This document shows positions 1-8,923 of a DNA stretch of 64,000 nt, one piece after another (within the stretch, counting starts at the first letter, position 1; each line of letters opens with the position of its first letter). The notes below the pieces were generated by a model, which was not told where the DNA came from, searched no databases, and saw only the letters and a program-made list of their open reading frames with translations. Source of the stretch: UBA11403 sp963784615 (GTDB lineage Bacteria; Pseudomonadota; Gammaproteobacteria; Legionellales; Legionellaceae); contig CAWASG010000001.1 in NCBI GenBank assembly GCA_963784615.1, positions 2,046,001 to 2,110,000 on the forward strand, in the 5' to 3' direction. A program made the translations under genes and the position numbers.

Positions 1-68
1 AATGGAAACGCGCAAGATTTAATTAAATACATACTATTATTATATGAAAAGGATTGGGTGATACTACG

Positions 69-1043
69 ATGGCACTACGATTGATTGAGATGGTGTTGCA
101 AGAAAAGGATGCCATAGAAGTTCGGGAGCTTCTCAAAAAGCACTCCGTGCTCGAACACAGACAAGTTCGATTATTGGACGGGGAAGTACTGGTGCGAATT
201 TTACTGGATGCAGAACAGAATGAAGGGGTGTTGGATTTATTGGCGAAAGAGTACACCTCTGAGGGCAATCGGGCAGTAATTTTACCTGTTGAGGCAACAT
301 TACCGCGGGCATGTTCTGTGCCGCCCGCATCGTTTGGAGGCGCTCCTGAACGCATTGGTCGTGAAGAATTGTATGAAGACATCAAAAATGCTGCGGAGTG
401 TTCCCGTGTTTATATTGCGATGTTGGTATTATCCACCATCGTGGTTACGATTGGTTTGAATAACAACAGCGTGGCCATTATCATTGGGGCGATGGTCATT
501 GCTCCAATGCTCGGGCCTAGCATGGCGCTGGGGCTTGGGACAGCACTGGGTGACTTTCTACTCCTGCGGCATGCATTAAAGACTGTCTTAATTGGAATTT
601 CGATAATCATAGGATTATCTGTGCTTATCGGGATTTTGGTACATGTTGACCCTCAAATGTCCGAAGTGGCATCACGCACCAGAGTGAAGCTGAGCGATAT
701 TATTTTAGCACTCTCGTCGGGCTGCGCAGGCGCATTAGCGTTCACCACGGGCGTGTCAGAGACTATGATTGGAGTAATGGTTGCAGTGGCGTTGTTACCG
801 CCGCTTGCGGTATTTGGACTACTCCTGGGCAGCGATTATGTCGCGCTTTCAATAGGATCACTCTCGCTTTTTCTGGTGAATCTTATTTGCGTGAATTTTG
901 CTGGCGTAACAACTTTTTTGATACAGGGCATTCACCCACTAAGTTGGCTGGATAAAGAACGGGCAGCAAAAGCAACACGCATCGCTTTCTGTTTGTGGGG
1001 AGGGATGTTGGCGTTAATGGTGATGATGATCTTGCTCATATAA
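69..1043 (+). CDS. DUF389 family integral membrane protein
   Basis: This is an uncharacterised inner-membrane protein of the DUF389 (TIGR00341) family; its substrate is unknown. The first ~100 residues form a soluble domain beginning MALRLIEMVL, typical of the family N-terminus. About six hydrophobic segments follow, including the hallmark stretch NNNSVAIIIGAMVIAPMLGP near residue 150, and later SGCAGALAFTTG and VAVALLPPLAVFG. I chose the ATG at 69 because GGGTG lies about 8 bases upstream and the protein then starts like its relatives; a TTG at 54 would add five residues but sits directly on the AAGG. Length (324 residues) is normal. It is not obviously in an operon, since the next gene converges on it. 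A decayed fragment of a near-identical sequence lies at about 7463. Confidence 0.88.
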   Translation: MALRLIEMVLQEKDAIEVRELLKKHSVLEHRQVRLLDGEVLVRILLDAEQNEGVLDLLAKEYTSEGNRAVILPVEATLPRACSVPPASFGGAPERIGREELYEDIKNAAECSRVYIAMLVLSTIVVTIGLNNNSVAIIIGAMVIAPMLGPSMALGLGTALGDFLLLRHALKTVLIGISIIIGLSVLIGILVHVDPQMSEVASRTRVKLSDIILALSSGCAGALAFTTGVSETMIGVMVAVALLPPLAVFGLLLGSDYVALSIGSLSLFLVNLICVNFAGVTTFLIQGIHPLSWLDKERAAKATRIAFCLWGGMLALMVMMILLI

Positions 1044-1100
1044 CGGACTTTGTTTGCTAAGGATCGCGCCATGCAGGGTGTCCGACAAATTAGAGCAGGA

Positions 1101-2111
1101 TCATCTCCTCTTAATAGATATTTCCCAATCACTTAGGCAACTCTCTCCAGACATCTGTTCACTTTGCGATGATGAAAAAAACCGATTGTTCATTAACGAA
1201 GTTTTAGGCACATCATCGAGAGTAGTTCTTTCAAATTCCTGTATATGATCTTGAAGTTTGCCTTGCAGCTCTTTTGACAATCCCGTTCCCTGCACACTAA
1301 ATTTGTTGACAAGGAAAGGAATAGGATTAGAAGGAAGCAGCTGTTTACCCGACCTCAAAAAACTCTCGATATCTGAATTCGTTGGATAACTAAAATACTG
1401 ACCCAAAGCATCATTCTGTGTAGTAAAACGAAGAAGCCCTTGCTCATGCTTGTTGATCGCACCCAATATCAAGGATACGGCAGCATCAACTGGCTGGCAG
1501 GTTGTTTCAAGCAGAGAGCAACCAGGTTTCAGTTCAACAGTCACATTATCAACCAGCCGCCCTTCATCAATTTTGGGCACAATCTCATGTAAACTCAATG
1601 TGGCATGGGTTCGCTCATGAAGCATGGTCCAAAAAATGGGCATTGCACCTCTTAGTTGAGGTAAAGGACCACAATGCAGGTTCCACAAAAAACCACCATT
1701 TTTTTTCTCAAAAAGTCCGAGAAACCGTTTACTAAAAATCTGTAAACAACGTATTGATAATATACTGTCGATCTCTTCTGCTTCTAGTTTTTTTAAAAAA
1801 TCATCTGTATTGACATTTTCAACCTCTTTAACTGGAAAACCACATTTTTCAACCAGTCCCTGAGGGCTAAAACACAAAGCGCTATTTACTACAGGATGCT
1901 CATCAAGAATAGGATGTATTACATTCGTTAGCAGTTCACTCTCAATTAAACGATATTTTCTCAGCGCATGGTGAGTGGTTAGAGCAAGCGGTTTAGGCTT
2001 TGGGAAATAGACATTGGCATTTATTCCAAGCCTATTAACACCGGACAAAATTTGTGGAAGCACAATTGCAGTGAATAAGTCATTTCCAGCAAAAATACCG
2101 ATTTTTGACAT
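1101..2111 (-). CDS. formyltransferase-fold protein (Fmt/PurN-like) with C-terminal extension
   Basis: The protein looks like a formyl-tetrahydrofolate-dependent formyltransferase. It begins MSKIGIFAGNDL like a formyltransferase Rossmann domain. It carries the catalytic block NLHCGPLPQLRGAMPIFW (residues 144-161) with the Asn144 and His146 of the family, and the matching Asp182 in KIDEGRL. All three catalytic residues are therefore present. It is not a normal methionyl-tRNA formyltransferase: similarity fades after about residue 215, and the last ~120 residues are Ser/Glu-rich with no domain I recognise. Related stand-alone enzymes formylate amino sugars or amino acids, but the acceptor here cannot be told. 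The gene is AT-rich, points away from mtlD only by a 133-base gap, and has no biosynthetic neighbours that would fix the substrate. Confidence 0.72.
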   Translation of the reverse strand: MSKIGIFAGNDLFTAIVLPQILSGVNRLGINANVYFPKPKPLALTTHHALRKYRLIESELLTNVIHPILDEHPVVNSALCFSPQGLVEKCGFPVKEVENVNTDDFLKKLEAEEIDSILSIRCLQIFSKRFLGLFEKKNGGFLWNLHCGPLPQLRGAMPIFWTMLHERTHATLSLHEIVPKIDEGRLVDNVTVELKPGCSLLETTCQPVDAAVSLILGAINKHEQGLLRFTTQNDALGQYFSYPTNSDIESFLRSGKQLLPSNPIPFLVNKFSVQGTGLSKELQGKLQDHIQEFERTTLDDVPKTSLMNNRFFSSSQSEQMSGESCLSDWEISIKRR

Positions 2112-2244
2112 AGTTAACGTTCTCCGATTGAAGGTTATGGAGGAGATATAACAAGATCATAATCCCTATTCCTTCTTAGAAAGAAGCGGTTTTATAAAAT
2201 TGCTCAATCATATCATATAGTTAGTTGTTATGGGTTTCTTAATC

Positions 2245-4539
2245 CTAGAGGCGCACATCTGCAGGCACAATATCACCTAATTGCTGGTGTAAACAATCCT
2301 GACTAGCATTCAATAAAAATGGCGTTGCATGTGGCATGGTATAGTAACTGCCATTTGATCGTTTGCCATCAAATGCTAAATAATTACCATTTTCTATCAA
2401 ACAGCCTTTCCCCATTAGGATACAACAAGCCGCACCAAACATTGAATGAGAAAACATAAGAACTTTCTTCCCTTTTAGTTGTTCGTTCATGGCGATAAGT
2501 GTATGTTTAGCTCGTAATAATACCTGACAGAAATTTTCAGCATCACGCCAGACACCGTGCACATCGTCACCACCTCTCTTTACTAGAGCATTTTGCTCCA
2601 AATAAAACTTATGTATATCATCTTCAGACGCAATATCACTAACTCGACGATTTTCTAAGGCTCCAAATGACATTTCTGTAATACTTGGTAACTCAATATA
2701 GCGATCGTTAAATTTATGACGTTCGACAAAAGGAGTTCCGGTATCTTTTGCTCGTTGAAGCGGGCTATGAAAAATAACATCGGGAATCCAGCCTATATTT
2801 AAACAATCAGTTTCAAGTTTTTCTGAAACTTGGATGGCCTGCATTTTTCCATACTCAGTAAGTTGATTAATTGGCGTATCAACATTGCCTTGAAAAATTC
2901 GATTTTCATGATTTTTTCTATTGAGTCTAACGGCTTCGACATCAATAGTTCCATCAGTAGTCGCTAAACCCGCGTTACCATACGTTTCGCCATGACGAAC
3001 AAAAACCAATTCGAAATCTAACGGTATTAATTTAAAGTGTGACGTATAAAATAAATGACCAGTGATTAGATCAACATTTATACCCATAGCTTTCAAAGCG
3101 TTGTTCAACATATTCCCCCTTGTAGCGAAAAATTGAACCGATCGCTGAATGAATGCCCCATTTAAAGAAGCAGTTTCTTTTTCCAAAGATTCAATTTTCA
3201 ACAGAACACGACTAAGCAAATCATTATCTGTATTTAAATCCAGGCCTTTATGAATTCCGCTTCGTGTTTCACCTTGATAACATAGGACGTCAGTATATGA
3301 TGCGTTTGATGTGTAAATTTCCTTCATTAACTGACAATCAGGATTAGACGAATCTTTATCTTTTAAAGCATACAATACTCCTGCCGCTACTCCCCTTTCC
3401 AATAGTGGCGTTGGCATTGTTGTAGCGCTATTTTGAAATCTTAAACCAAGAATTCTACCATCACATCCTAGTTTACGCAGAGGATCACGCCCAACACGAA
3501 TAACAGGATCATTAGTGCTTATCAAACAACGGTCGAGAAACATTTTTTGTATGCTTATCAAGGTTGCTGTCGTTAATGTAGGATAAATGACTTTCAACAT
3601 AGGTGCGATTTCTTTATCCATTAAACATTGGATATAATGTCCCATTCCCGGATAATTCATTGCCTCTGCGATGGTTTGGCACCCTAAAATAGCGCCTAAC
3701 CACGCTAAAATAGCATGCGGACCATTAATATATTTATCTTTAATGTCCGCATGTTGCTCAAGATCATCAACGCCATCGATTGCGCAAAAGTGGGAGAAAG
3801 CCTCTAAAAAACGTTGTGGAGCATACAATCTAAACGGAACTTCGGCGTTAAAAAGCTTACAGGATAAACTATATCTTTTTATGTATTCTGAAAGATGTGT
3901 TGGAGAAAGCATTATCCCCTCTATAGCAGCCGGTAACTCACTAGCTTTGTCAGCAAACAGAGGAGCAATACATGTTGCCAATTGATGCTTCAATTCATCT
4001 CTTACACTATCAGCAGGGATTTTACTAACAATCCTATCAGAAACAGTTGGAATAAATACCATGGACTCTAAAATTTTTTCTAATTTTTCAGGGTCTTGAA
4101 TTAACAATTGCATTTGTTCGTGAATAGTCCTTTTAACATATTCATCACAACGAGGAAGATTCATTAACACCAATATCGTTAATTTTGTATTATTGTGCTC
4201 ATAACGAGCAACAATACCACGAGCTATATATTCTACGCATTCATGGAATGCTTCTCGCGTTAAACATATCGCTAGTAATTCAGTTGCATCTGTATATAAC
4301 TTAACAATATCTGAGTGGTCTCTGGGTATCATCGTTACATTTTGTATTAATGTATCATCTCCATCATCAGCTGACCCATCATGTTGCAAACGGAATTGAT
4401 GATTGGCGTTGATTAATAAATTGAAAAATTCATCATTTGATGTAGCTATTATTTGATAAGGTTCTTTAGATCGATTAATGATATCTGCCATTAATCCCAA
4501 TCCAATATTTCCGCCACCGTGAATTCTAATTTCTTTCAT
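2245..4539 (-). CDS. fused mannitol-1-phosphate 5-dehydrogenase / histidine phosphatase
   Basis: This 764-residue protein combines two enzymes. The N-terminal ~400 residues match mannitol-1-phosphate 5-dehydrogenase: a nucleotide-binding GGGNIGLG at residues 8-15, VSDRIV near 167, the polyol dehydrogenase catalytic signature K267-x4-N272-x2-H275, and the family motif RVGRDPLRKL at 348-357. The C-terminal part (about 508-764) is a histidine phosphatase (phosphoglycerate mutase-like): RHGETYGN with Arg515-His516, SPLQRAKDTG with Arg596, an acidic residue in SITEMSFG (about 620-626), and the second catalytic His698 in FSHS. A natural reading is that fructose-6-phosphate is reduced to mannitol-1-phosphate and then dephosphorylated to mannitol within one chain. 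No mannitol PTS gene is nearby, which favours synthesis over uptake. About 80 residues between the domains are unassigned. Base composition is lower in GC than in the housekeeping genes. Confidence 0.85.
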   Translation of the reverse strand: MKEIRIHGGGNIGLGLMADIINRSKEPYQIIATSNDEFFNLLINANHQFRLQHDGSADDGDDTLIQNVTMIPRDHSDIVKLYTDATELLAICLTREAFHECVEYIARGIVARYEHNNTKLTILVLMNLPRCDEYVKRTIHEQMQLLIQDPEKLEKILESMVFIPTVSDRIVSKIPADSVRDELKHQLATCIAPLFADKASELPAAIEGIMLSPTHLSEYIKRYSLSCKLFNAEVPFRLYAPQRFLEAFSHFCAIDGVDDLEQHADIKDKYINGPHAILAWLGAILGCQTIAEAMNYPGMGHYIQCLMDKEIAPMLKVIYPTLTTATLISIQKMFLDRCLISTNDPVIRVGRDPLRKLGCDGRILGLRFQNSATTMPTPLLERGVAAGVLYALKDKDSSNPDCQLMKEIYTSNASYTDVLCYQGETRSGIHKGLDLNTDNDLLSRVLLKIESLEKETASLNGAFIQRSVQFFATRGNMLNNALKAMGINVDLITGHLFYTSHFKLIPLDFELVFVRHGETYGNAGLATTDGTIDVEAVRLNRKNHENRIFQGNVDTPINQLTEYGKMQAIQVSEKLETDCLNIGWIPDVIFHSPLQRAKDTGTPFVERHKFNDRYIELPSITEMSFGALENRRVSDIASEDDIHKFYLEQNALVKRGGDDVHGVWRDAENFCQVLLRAKHTLIAMNEQLKGKKVLMFSHSMFGAACCILMGKGCLIENGNYLAFDGKRSNGSYYTMPHATPFLLNASQDCLHQQLGDIVPADVRL

Positions 4540-4729
4540 TTTCAGCCCTATGTTATTGCTTGCAATTTTAATATCTAAAATGCTAACACGGACGTTACAA
4601 AAAAAAATTTCTTAATATCTTCCTGAAAATTCCACAATGCAACTAGTTTTTTTTAAATGTTGTAATAAATGAAAAGATACGACCAGACCGATCCTTCTGT
4701 AACCTGGAATTTTAACTGCCTGTTTTGTG

Positions 4730-6151
4730 TCAGCAGATAACACATCTATTTTGCTCCATTTCTTGACATTTTTTTTCTGGATCAAAATTCAATTTAGCAG
4801 CAAATTCCCTTAGTTCATTTTCTCTTTGATTCATAAACGCAGTAACCGCCTCTAAATCTGTCTTTGCCCATTGCTTATGAACATGACTATGCCCACCCGC
4901 GATTTCATTACGAGGTTCAAACCTGTATAGAGAATGTTCAAAATGGCATACAGTTTCATGCAAAATACCCAATGAAACAGCAAAATCTACTCCTAATTTG
5001 ATTGGAGCATCACTGGCTGGCCACCAAGACTCATTTCTATTTGTCAAAAAATTGTGGAATATTTGACTTTCAGGTAAGAATTTTTCTTTATATGTTGGAA
5101 TTTGTGGTTTTCGTGCTCTCCATGGATGACACCATTCACGAACTACATGAGCAGGAAGACGGTATTGAGCTTTACCAACCACGAGACACCAATGATTGAT
5201 ACACTGCAGCTCAGTCCATGTGTTGATATTTTGCACATAAGTATCAAGTGCAATTTTTAGCGGATTTAAATTAAAGTGAGTTGCCCCGGTTATCTGATAA
5301 GAACGGCCTGTTTCTGAAGCAATTATTTTAAGGTCTTCTTTATCGTAGGTCACATGAAAGTGACCCACTTTCAATTTACCAATTATCGATGCTAAAACTT
5401 TAGATGATTCTTCAGGAACTTGAGAAAATGTTTTTAAACCGCTCTCATTATCAGTGAGCATAAACACGGTATTTTCATAACTAATAAATTCGAGGTTGCT
5501 CTTAAGTAACCGTTCTTGCTCAGATGACGATAAGGTACTTGGATCATGAGACATGTTCAATAAACAGGAGCCAACTGTATAATTAACCCCTTTTGTAATG
5601 ACTGATTGATATTGTCTCAATAATTCTATTTTTATTCTTCTCCCATGTGCATTTTGGGGAACACAATTCAGCATCATTGTGTACATATGGGAATCCAGCG
5701 CCCATAAGGCATATTCAAATGCAGTGATGTTCTTAAACATACGACCGGATGGATCAATGACATCGCCTCTTACAAGAAGCCACTCTGGTTTTGCAGAACA
5801 TCCAAGATGACTGTTCCGGACAGGAATTTCTTTTAATAGTTGTTCTGCTTGGCTTTGCTGACCATGTGCGACGCACTGTAATAATTTGGAAACAATTCTG
5901 GCGCGTCTTCCTTCCTCAAATCGGTTAAATAAAATCTTACATGTACTCGCCAATCCCATTTGGTCTTGAGGTTTTAAAAAGCCGCGCTGATAAAGCGGCG
6001 ATTTTGGATCTTCTTTATGAAGACAACCGGGAGTTTCATCGGCTCTTCGAGCGATATTGTGAAGCACAGGGTAGAGTGCTAGCGCATCTAATAATGTAGA
6101 TTTAGGAGCCACTGAATTACTGCTTATTTCATCACCAGGAAAATTGCTCAT
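4730..6151 (-). CDS. candidate secreted effector with C-terminal CaaX (CVIC) motif
   Basis: I do not recognise an enzymatic domain. Two signals suggest a host-directed protein. The last four residues are Cys-Val-Ile-Cys, a plausible CaaX prenylation box, which a eukaryotic host would lipidate to put the protein on a membrane. Residues near 140-160 (FKNITAFEYALWALDSHMYT) resemble a motif I recall from Legionella proteins of the ankyrin/F-box effector type. An F-box-like helix (LKPQDQMGLASTCKILFNRF) lies near residue 60. The rest is hydrophilic, with no signal peptide or membrane segment. I start at 6151 (MSNFPGDE), with GGA about 12 bases upstream, rather than at 6199, where no ribosome site is visible. 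The gene is AT-rich and divergent from the Lrp gene, with which it shares a 128-base control region. Confidence 0.62.
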   Translation of the reverse strand: MSNFPGDEISSNSVAPKSTLLDALALYPVLHNIARRADETPGCLHKEDPKSPLYQRGFLKPQDQMGLASTCKILFNRFEEGRRARIVSKLLQCVAHGQQSQAEQLLKEIPVRNSHLGCSAKPEWLLVRGDVIDPSGRMFKNITAFEYALWALDSHMYTMMLNCVPQNAHGRRIKIELLRQYQSVITKGVNYTVGSCLLNMSHDPSTLSSSEQERLLKSNLEFISYENTVFMLTDNESGLKTFSQVPEESSKVLASIIGKLKVGHFHVTYDKEDLKIIASETGRSYQITGATHFNLNPLKIALDTYVQNINTWTELQCINHWCLVVGKAQYRLPAHVVREWCHPWRARKPQIPTYKEKFLPESQIFHNFLTNRNESWWPASDAPIKLGVDFAVSLGILHETVCHFEHSLYRFEPRNEIAGGHSHVHKQWAKTDLEAVTAFMNQRENELREFAAKLNFDPEKKCQEMEQNRCVIC

Positions 6152-6279
6152 TTTATATGTTCCAAAAAATTTTTCATGAATATGAAAATATGCTACCATA
6201 TGCGTTATGAAATAAAGTTTCTAATTTTGATTCATTAAATTTCATTAACGAAAGTTAAAAACGAACAAAAGGGTAATAT

Positions 6280-6804
6280 ATGAAAAAAAACGCAAGCGTT
6301 GATAAATCTAAAAACTCACAAACAAATTCTGAATTGTTTCATTTAGATAAAATAGACAAAAAAATCCTCAATTTACTCCAAAAGAACAATCAATTAACCA
6401 ATCTGGACTTGGCTGAGTTAGTTAACCTCTCGCCTCCTCCTTGTTTACGTCGCGTTCGTAGATTAAGAGAGTGCGGCATTATTACACACGATGTTTCATT
6501 AATTGACCCATTCAAAATTAAGCACAACTTAATTTGCTTTGTTAGTGTTTCATTAGAGAAACAAGGAGAGGATTCATTGGAAAGATTTGAGCAAAAAATG
6601 CTCTCTCATCCCGAAATAAAACAATGTTACTTCATCTCGGGCGAAGTAGATTATTTATTGATGGTTCACGTTGAAGATATAGACGCTTATAATGAATTTG
6701 TACGTCGAGTTTTTGTTAATTCTCCGAATTTAAAAGCGTTTAAATCCAGTTTTTGTTTAACAAGGGTAAAATATGATACAAGCATTGATTTACATGAGGC
6801 CTAG
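6280..6804 (+). CDS. Lrp/AsnC family transcriptional regulator
   Basis: The protein is a DNA-binding regulator of the Lrp/AsnC family, which usually senses amino acids. After a ~25-residue polar N-terminal extension comes the winged helix-turn-helix (LDKIDKKILNLLQKNNQLTN, then LAELVNLSPPPCLRRVRRL), followed by the RAM ligand domain with HPEIKQCYFISGEVDYLLMV. It has 174 residues, against about 155-165 for typical members, the difference being the extension. GGG lies about 9 bases before the ATG. The gene ends seven bases before the next ORF, a UPF0126/TRIC membrane protein, so the two are probably co-transcribed. The regulator may control that transporter and the divergent effector candidate; this is inference. 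Confidence 0.9.
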   Translation: MKKNASVDKSKNSQTNSELFHLDKIDKKILNLLQKNNQLTNLDLAELVNLSPPPCLRRVRRLRECGIITHDVSLIDPFKIKHNLICFVSVSLEKQGEDSLERFEQKMLSHPEIKQCYFISGEVDYLLMVHVEDIDAYNEFVRRVFVNSPNLKAFKSSFCLTRVKYDTSIDLHEA

Positions 6805-6810
6805 CATTGG

Positions 6811-7428
6811 ATGAATATTTTATTAATTTTTACATTTTTAGGCTTAATTTCATTTATGTTCTCAGGCGCACTAGTGGCCATAAAAAATAATATGGACTTA
6901 GGTGGCGTTATCTTTTTGTCAGCAATTACTGGATTAGGTGGTGGAACTATACGTGATATTTTATTACAAATACCTATATTTTGGATGCAAAATAATTGCT
7001 ACATTTATTTCGCATTGGTAATTGGGATTGTTACATTTTGTTTTTATCATCCGCTAAAAAAATATTCTGGAAGTCTGTTTTTTGACAAAATCCTCAAGCT
7101 CTTCGATGTTTTAGGAGCCTCCTCATTTATGATCATGAGCGTTTCCACTGCACAACTTAATCATCAAACAACGTTGATATCAATTGTTCTGAGTGTAATA
7201 ACCTGTATTGGAGGAGGTATACTACGTGATATTATTTGTGGCGAAATTCCAATCGTGTTTAGAAGTGAGCTTTATGCAACATCCGTCGCACTTGCTAGCG
7301 CGGTTTATATTACTGTTGATCAATTTAGTACTACGTGGGCCATCGTATTAGCGTTCCTATTTTTAATAGGTTTGCAATTTACAGTGACTCATTTCAATTT
7401 GAATTTACCAAAAAGAACATTGGGTTAA
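6811..7428 (+). CDS. UPF0126 / TRIC-family membrane protein (YicG/YadS type)
   Basis: This is a 205-residue inner-membrane protein made of two similar halves. Each half contains the family repeat with a glycine-rich turn and RDI: ITGLGGGTIRDILL near residue 45 and ITCIGGGILRDIICG near 130. About seven hydrophobic helices are visible. The bacterial UPF0126 family is related to trimeric intracellular cation channels, and E. coli YicG has been assigned a role in glycine uptake. An amino acid transport role fits the Lrp-type regulator seven bases upstream. No good ribosome site is visible before the ATG, which suggests translation coupled to the upstream gene. The substrate is not established by the sequence. 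Confidence 0.85.
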   Translation: MNILLIFTFLGLISFMFSGALVAIKNNMDLGGVIFLSAITGLGGGTIRDILLQIPIFWMQNNCYIYFALVIGIVTFCFYHPLKKYSGSLFFDKILKLFDVLGASSFMIMSVSTAQLNHQTTLISIVLSVITCIGGGILRDIICGEIPIVFRSELYATSVALASAVYITVDQFSTTWAIVLAFLFLIGLQFTVTHFNLNLPKRTLG

Positions 7429-7462
7429 GAAGATTTCCTGTAGCTTCTCAATCAATCAGGAA

Positions 7463-7543
7463 GCCTTAGTTGGAATTTCGATAATCATAGGATTATCTAT
7501 GGTTATTGGCCAAAATGATCATGTTCATATAACGGATATTTCG
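7463..7543 (+). pseudogene. remnant of a second DUF389 gene
   Basis: About 40 bases from 7463 match the DUF389 gene at about 585-625 almost base for base (only 2-3 differences over the core). They are followed directly by about 25 bases matching the end of that gene and its stop region near 1023-1048 (ATGATC..GCTCATATAACGGA). The intervening ~400 bases are gone. The fragment cannot encode a protein. It shows that the DUF389 gene or its region was once duplicated and then lost by internal deletion. Confidence 0.75.
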
Positions 7544-7670
7544 GTTACGCTAACACATGATCTGGCCCATACCTTTATTCGTTAAAATAACCATTTTTTA
7601 AGTCGGTTTCAAACTCATTAGGCCAATTAGTAAGGTACAATCCATATTTTTTTTAATAGAGCTCTTTGCT

Positions 7671-8012
7671 ATGGTAATCCAAACCTATCCAGGATGGCCA
7701 TCTGATGTAACGCTTCCAGCTGAACCCGGCTGGAAAAATGATTACGCTGGCTCTATACGCCGGTTGGTTCGTGATGGCCTGGATGTCTCTCTGGCGAAAT
7801 TATTCGCAGATGCCTCCCGTCAAGATGGCTCTGACACCGTGGGCATTGAAAAATGTTTAGGACATAAAATGCCCCGAATTATGGCAACGTATAACAAAAA
7901 TGAGATGCTGCTACAGCGACAAGAAGCTTTAAATTTGTGGGCGAGATGCATTGAAAATTTGCTATGTAATGATATTCTATTTTTCCAACCTCATATTAAG
8001 GAAAATGTATGA
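7671..8012 (+). pseudogene. truncated phage-type integrase C-terminal fragment
   Basis: The 113-residue reading frame ends like a P4-type tyrosine recombinase: IEKCLGHKMPRIMATYNKNE, then RQEALNLWARCIENLL. This region in the family contains the final catalytic tyrosine. The catalytic domain residues that should precede it (Arg and the His-x-x-Arg box) are absent. The first 50 residues are unlike the family, so this is a decayed or chimeric fragment and unlikely to recombine DNA. It overlaps the following BRO-N gene by four bases (ATGA). It lies about 0.9 kb from the 3' end of tRNA-Asn, a common integration target. Confidence 0.6.
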
Positions 8013-8848
8013 ATCAAGAAACTGCTATCGTCCTATTTAAAGAACAAACCATTCGTCGTACCTGGCATAATGAAGAATGGTGGTTTGTTATTGTTGATGT
8101 TATAGAAGCACTTACAAATTCGACTCAACCGGCAGGTTATCTTAAGGACATGCGTCGTCGTGATCCTCAATTGAACGAAGGGTGGGGGCAAATTGCCACT
8201 CCCCTTTCAATAAAGACATCTGGCGGCACGCAGAAATTAAATTGTGCCAATACAGAAGGACTGTTTCGTTTGATTCAATCCATTCCATCACCAAAAGCCG
8301 AACCTTTTAAACGATGGCTAGCCAAAGTAGGTTATGAACGCATACAGGAAATCGAAGATCCGGCATTAGCGCAAGAAAGAATGAAACAACTCTATGAGCA
8401 AAAAGGTTACCCCAAGGATTGGATTGATAAACGCCTTCGTGGTATCGCTATTCGACAAAATTTAACAGATGAATGGCAAGAACGAGGAATCACGCATCAA
8501 AAAGACTATGCTATTTTAACTGCTGAAATTTCCAAGGCTACCTTCGGTATGACGCCAACCGAATATAAACAGTATAAAAATTTACCTCAAAAATCCAACG
8601 CTAATCTACGCGATCATATGACTGATTTGGAGTTAATTTTTACAATGCTTGGGGAGAAGGTCACCACCGAAATTTCCAAAGTAGAAAAGCCTGATGGACT
8701 CATTGAAAATAAAAAGATCGCGCATCGTGGAGGAGCGGTGGCTGGTAATGCAAGAAAGGAAACTGAAAAGGAATTGGGTAAGAGTATCCTCAGTCGTAAT
8801 AATCATTTACAGCTTATCAATGACAAAAATGCTGATACGGATGTTTAG
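8009..8848 (+). CDS. BRO-N domain (phage antirepressor-like) protein
   Basis: The protein has an N-terminal BRO-N domain (residues ~5-110), recognised from the pattern IRRTWHNEEWWFVIVDVIEAL, then GYLKDMRRRDPQL and LNCANTEGLFRLIQSIPSPK. The second half (ERMKQLYEQKGYPKDWIDKR, then IRQNLTDEWQERGI and a C-terminal region with AHRGGAVAGNARKETEKELG) is the usual C-terminal partner in chromosomal BRO-family antirepressor proteins. Such proteins bind DNA and are typical of prophages and mobile islands, but stand-alone copies are common and their role is unclear. It overlaps the integrase fragment by four bases, as in a former mobile-element operon. The ORF is complete at 279 residues. Confidence 0.85.
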   Translation: MNQETAIVLFKEQTIRRTWHNEEWWFVIVDVIEALTNSTQPAGYLKDMRRRDPQLNEGWGQIATPLSIKTSGGTQKLNCANTEGLFRLIQSIPSPKAEPFKRWLAKVGYERIQEIEDPALAQERMKQLYEQKGYPKDWIDKRLRGIAIRQNLTDEWQERGITHQKDYAILTAEISKATFGMTPTEYKQYKNLPQKSNANLRDHMTDLELIFTMLGEKVTTEISKVEKPDGLIENKKIAHRGGAVAGNARKETEKELGKSILSRNNHLQLINDKNADTDV

Positions 8849-8923
8849 ATTGTGCTGATATGCTTAAGTGCGGAATGGAGGGTTTATTCTGATTTAGGTT
8901 TTGATAAAAAGCCTTGCTAGGAG

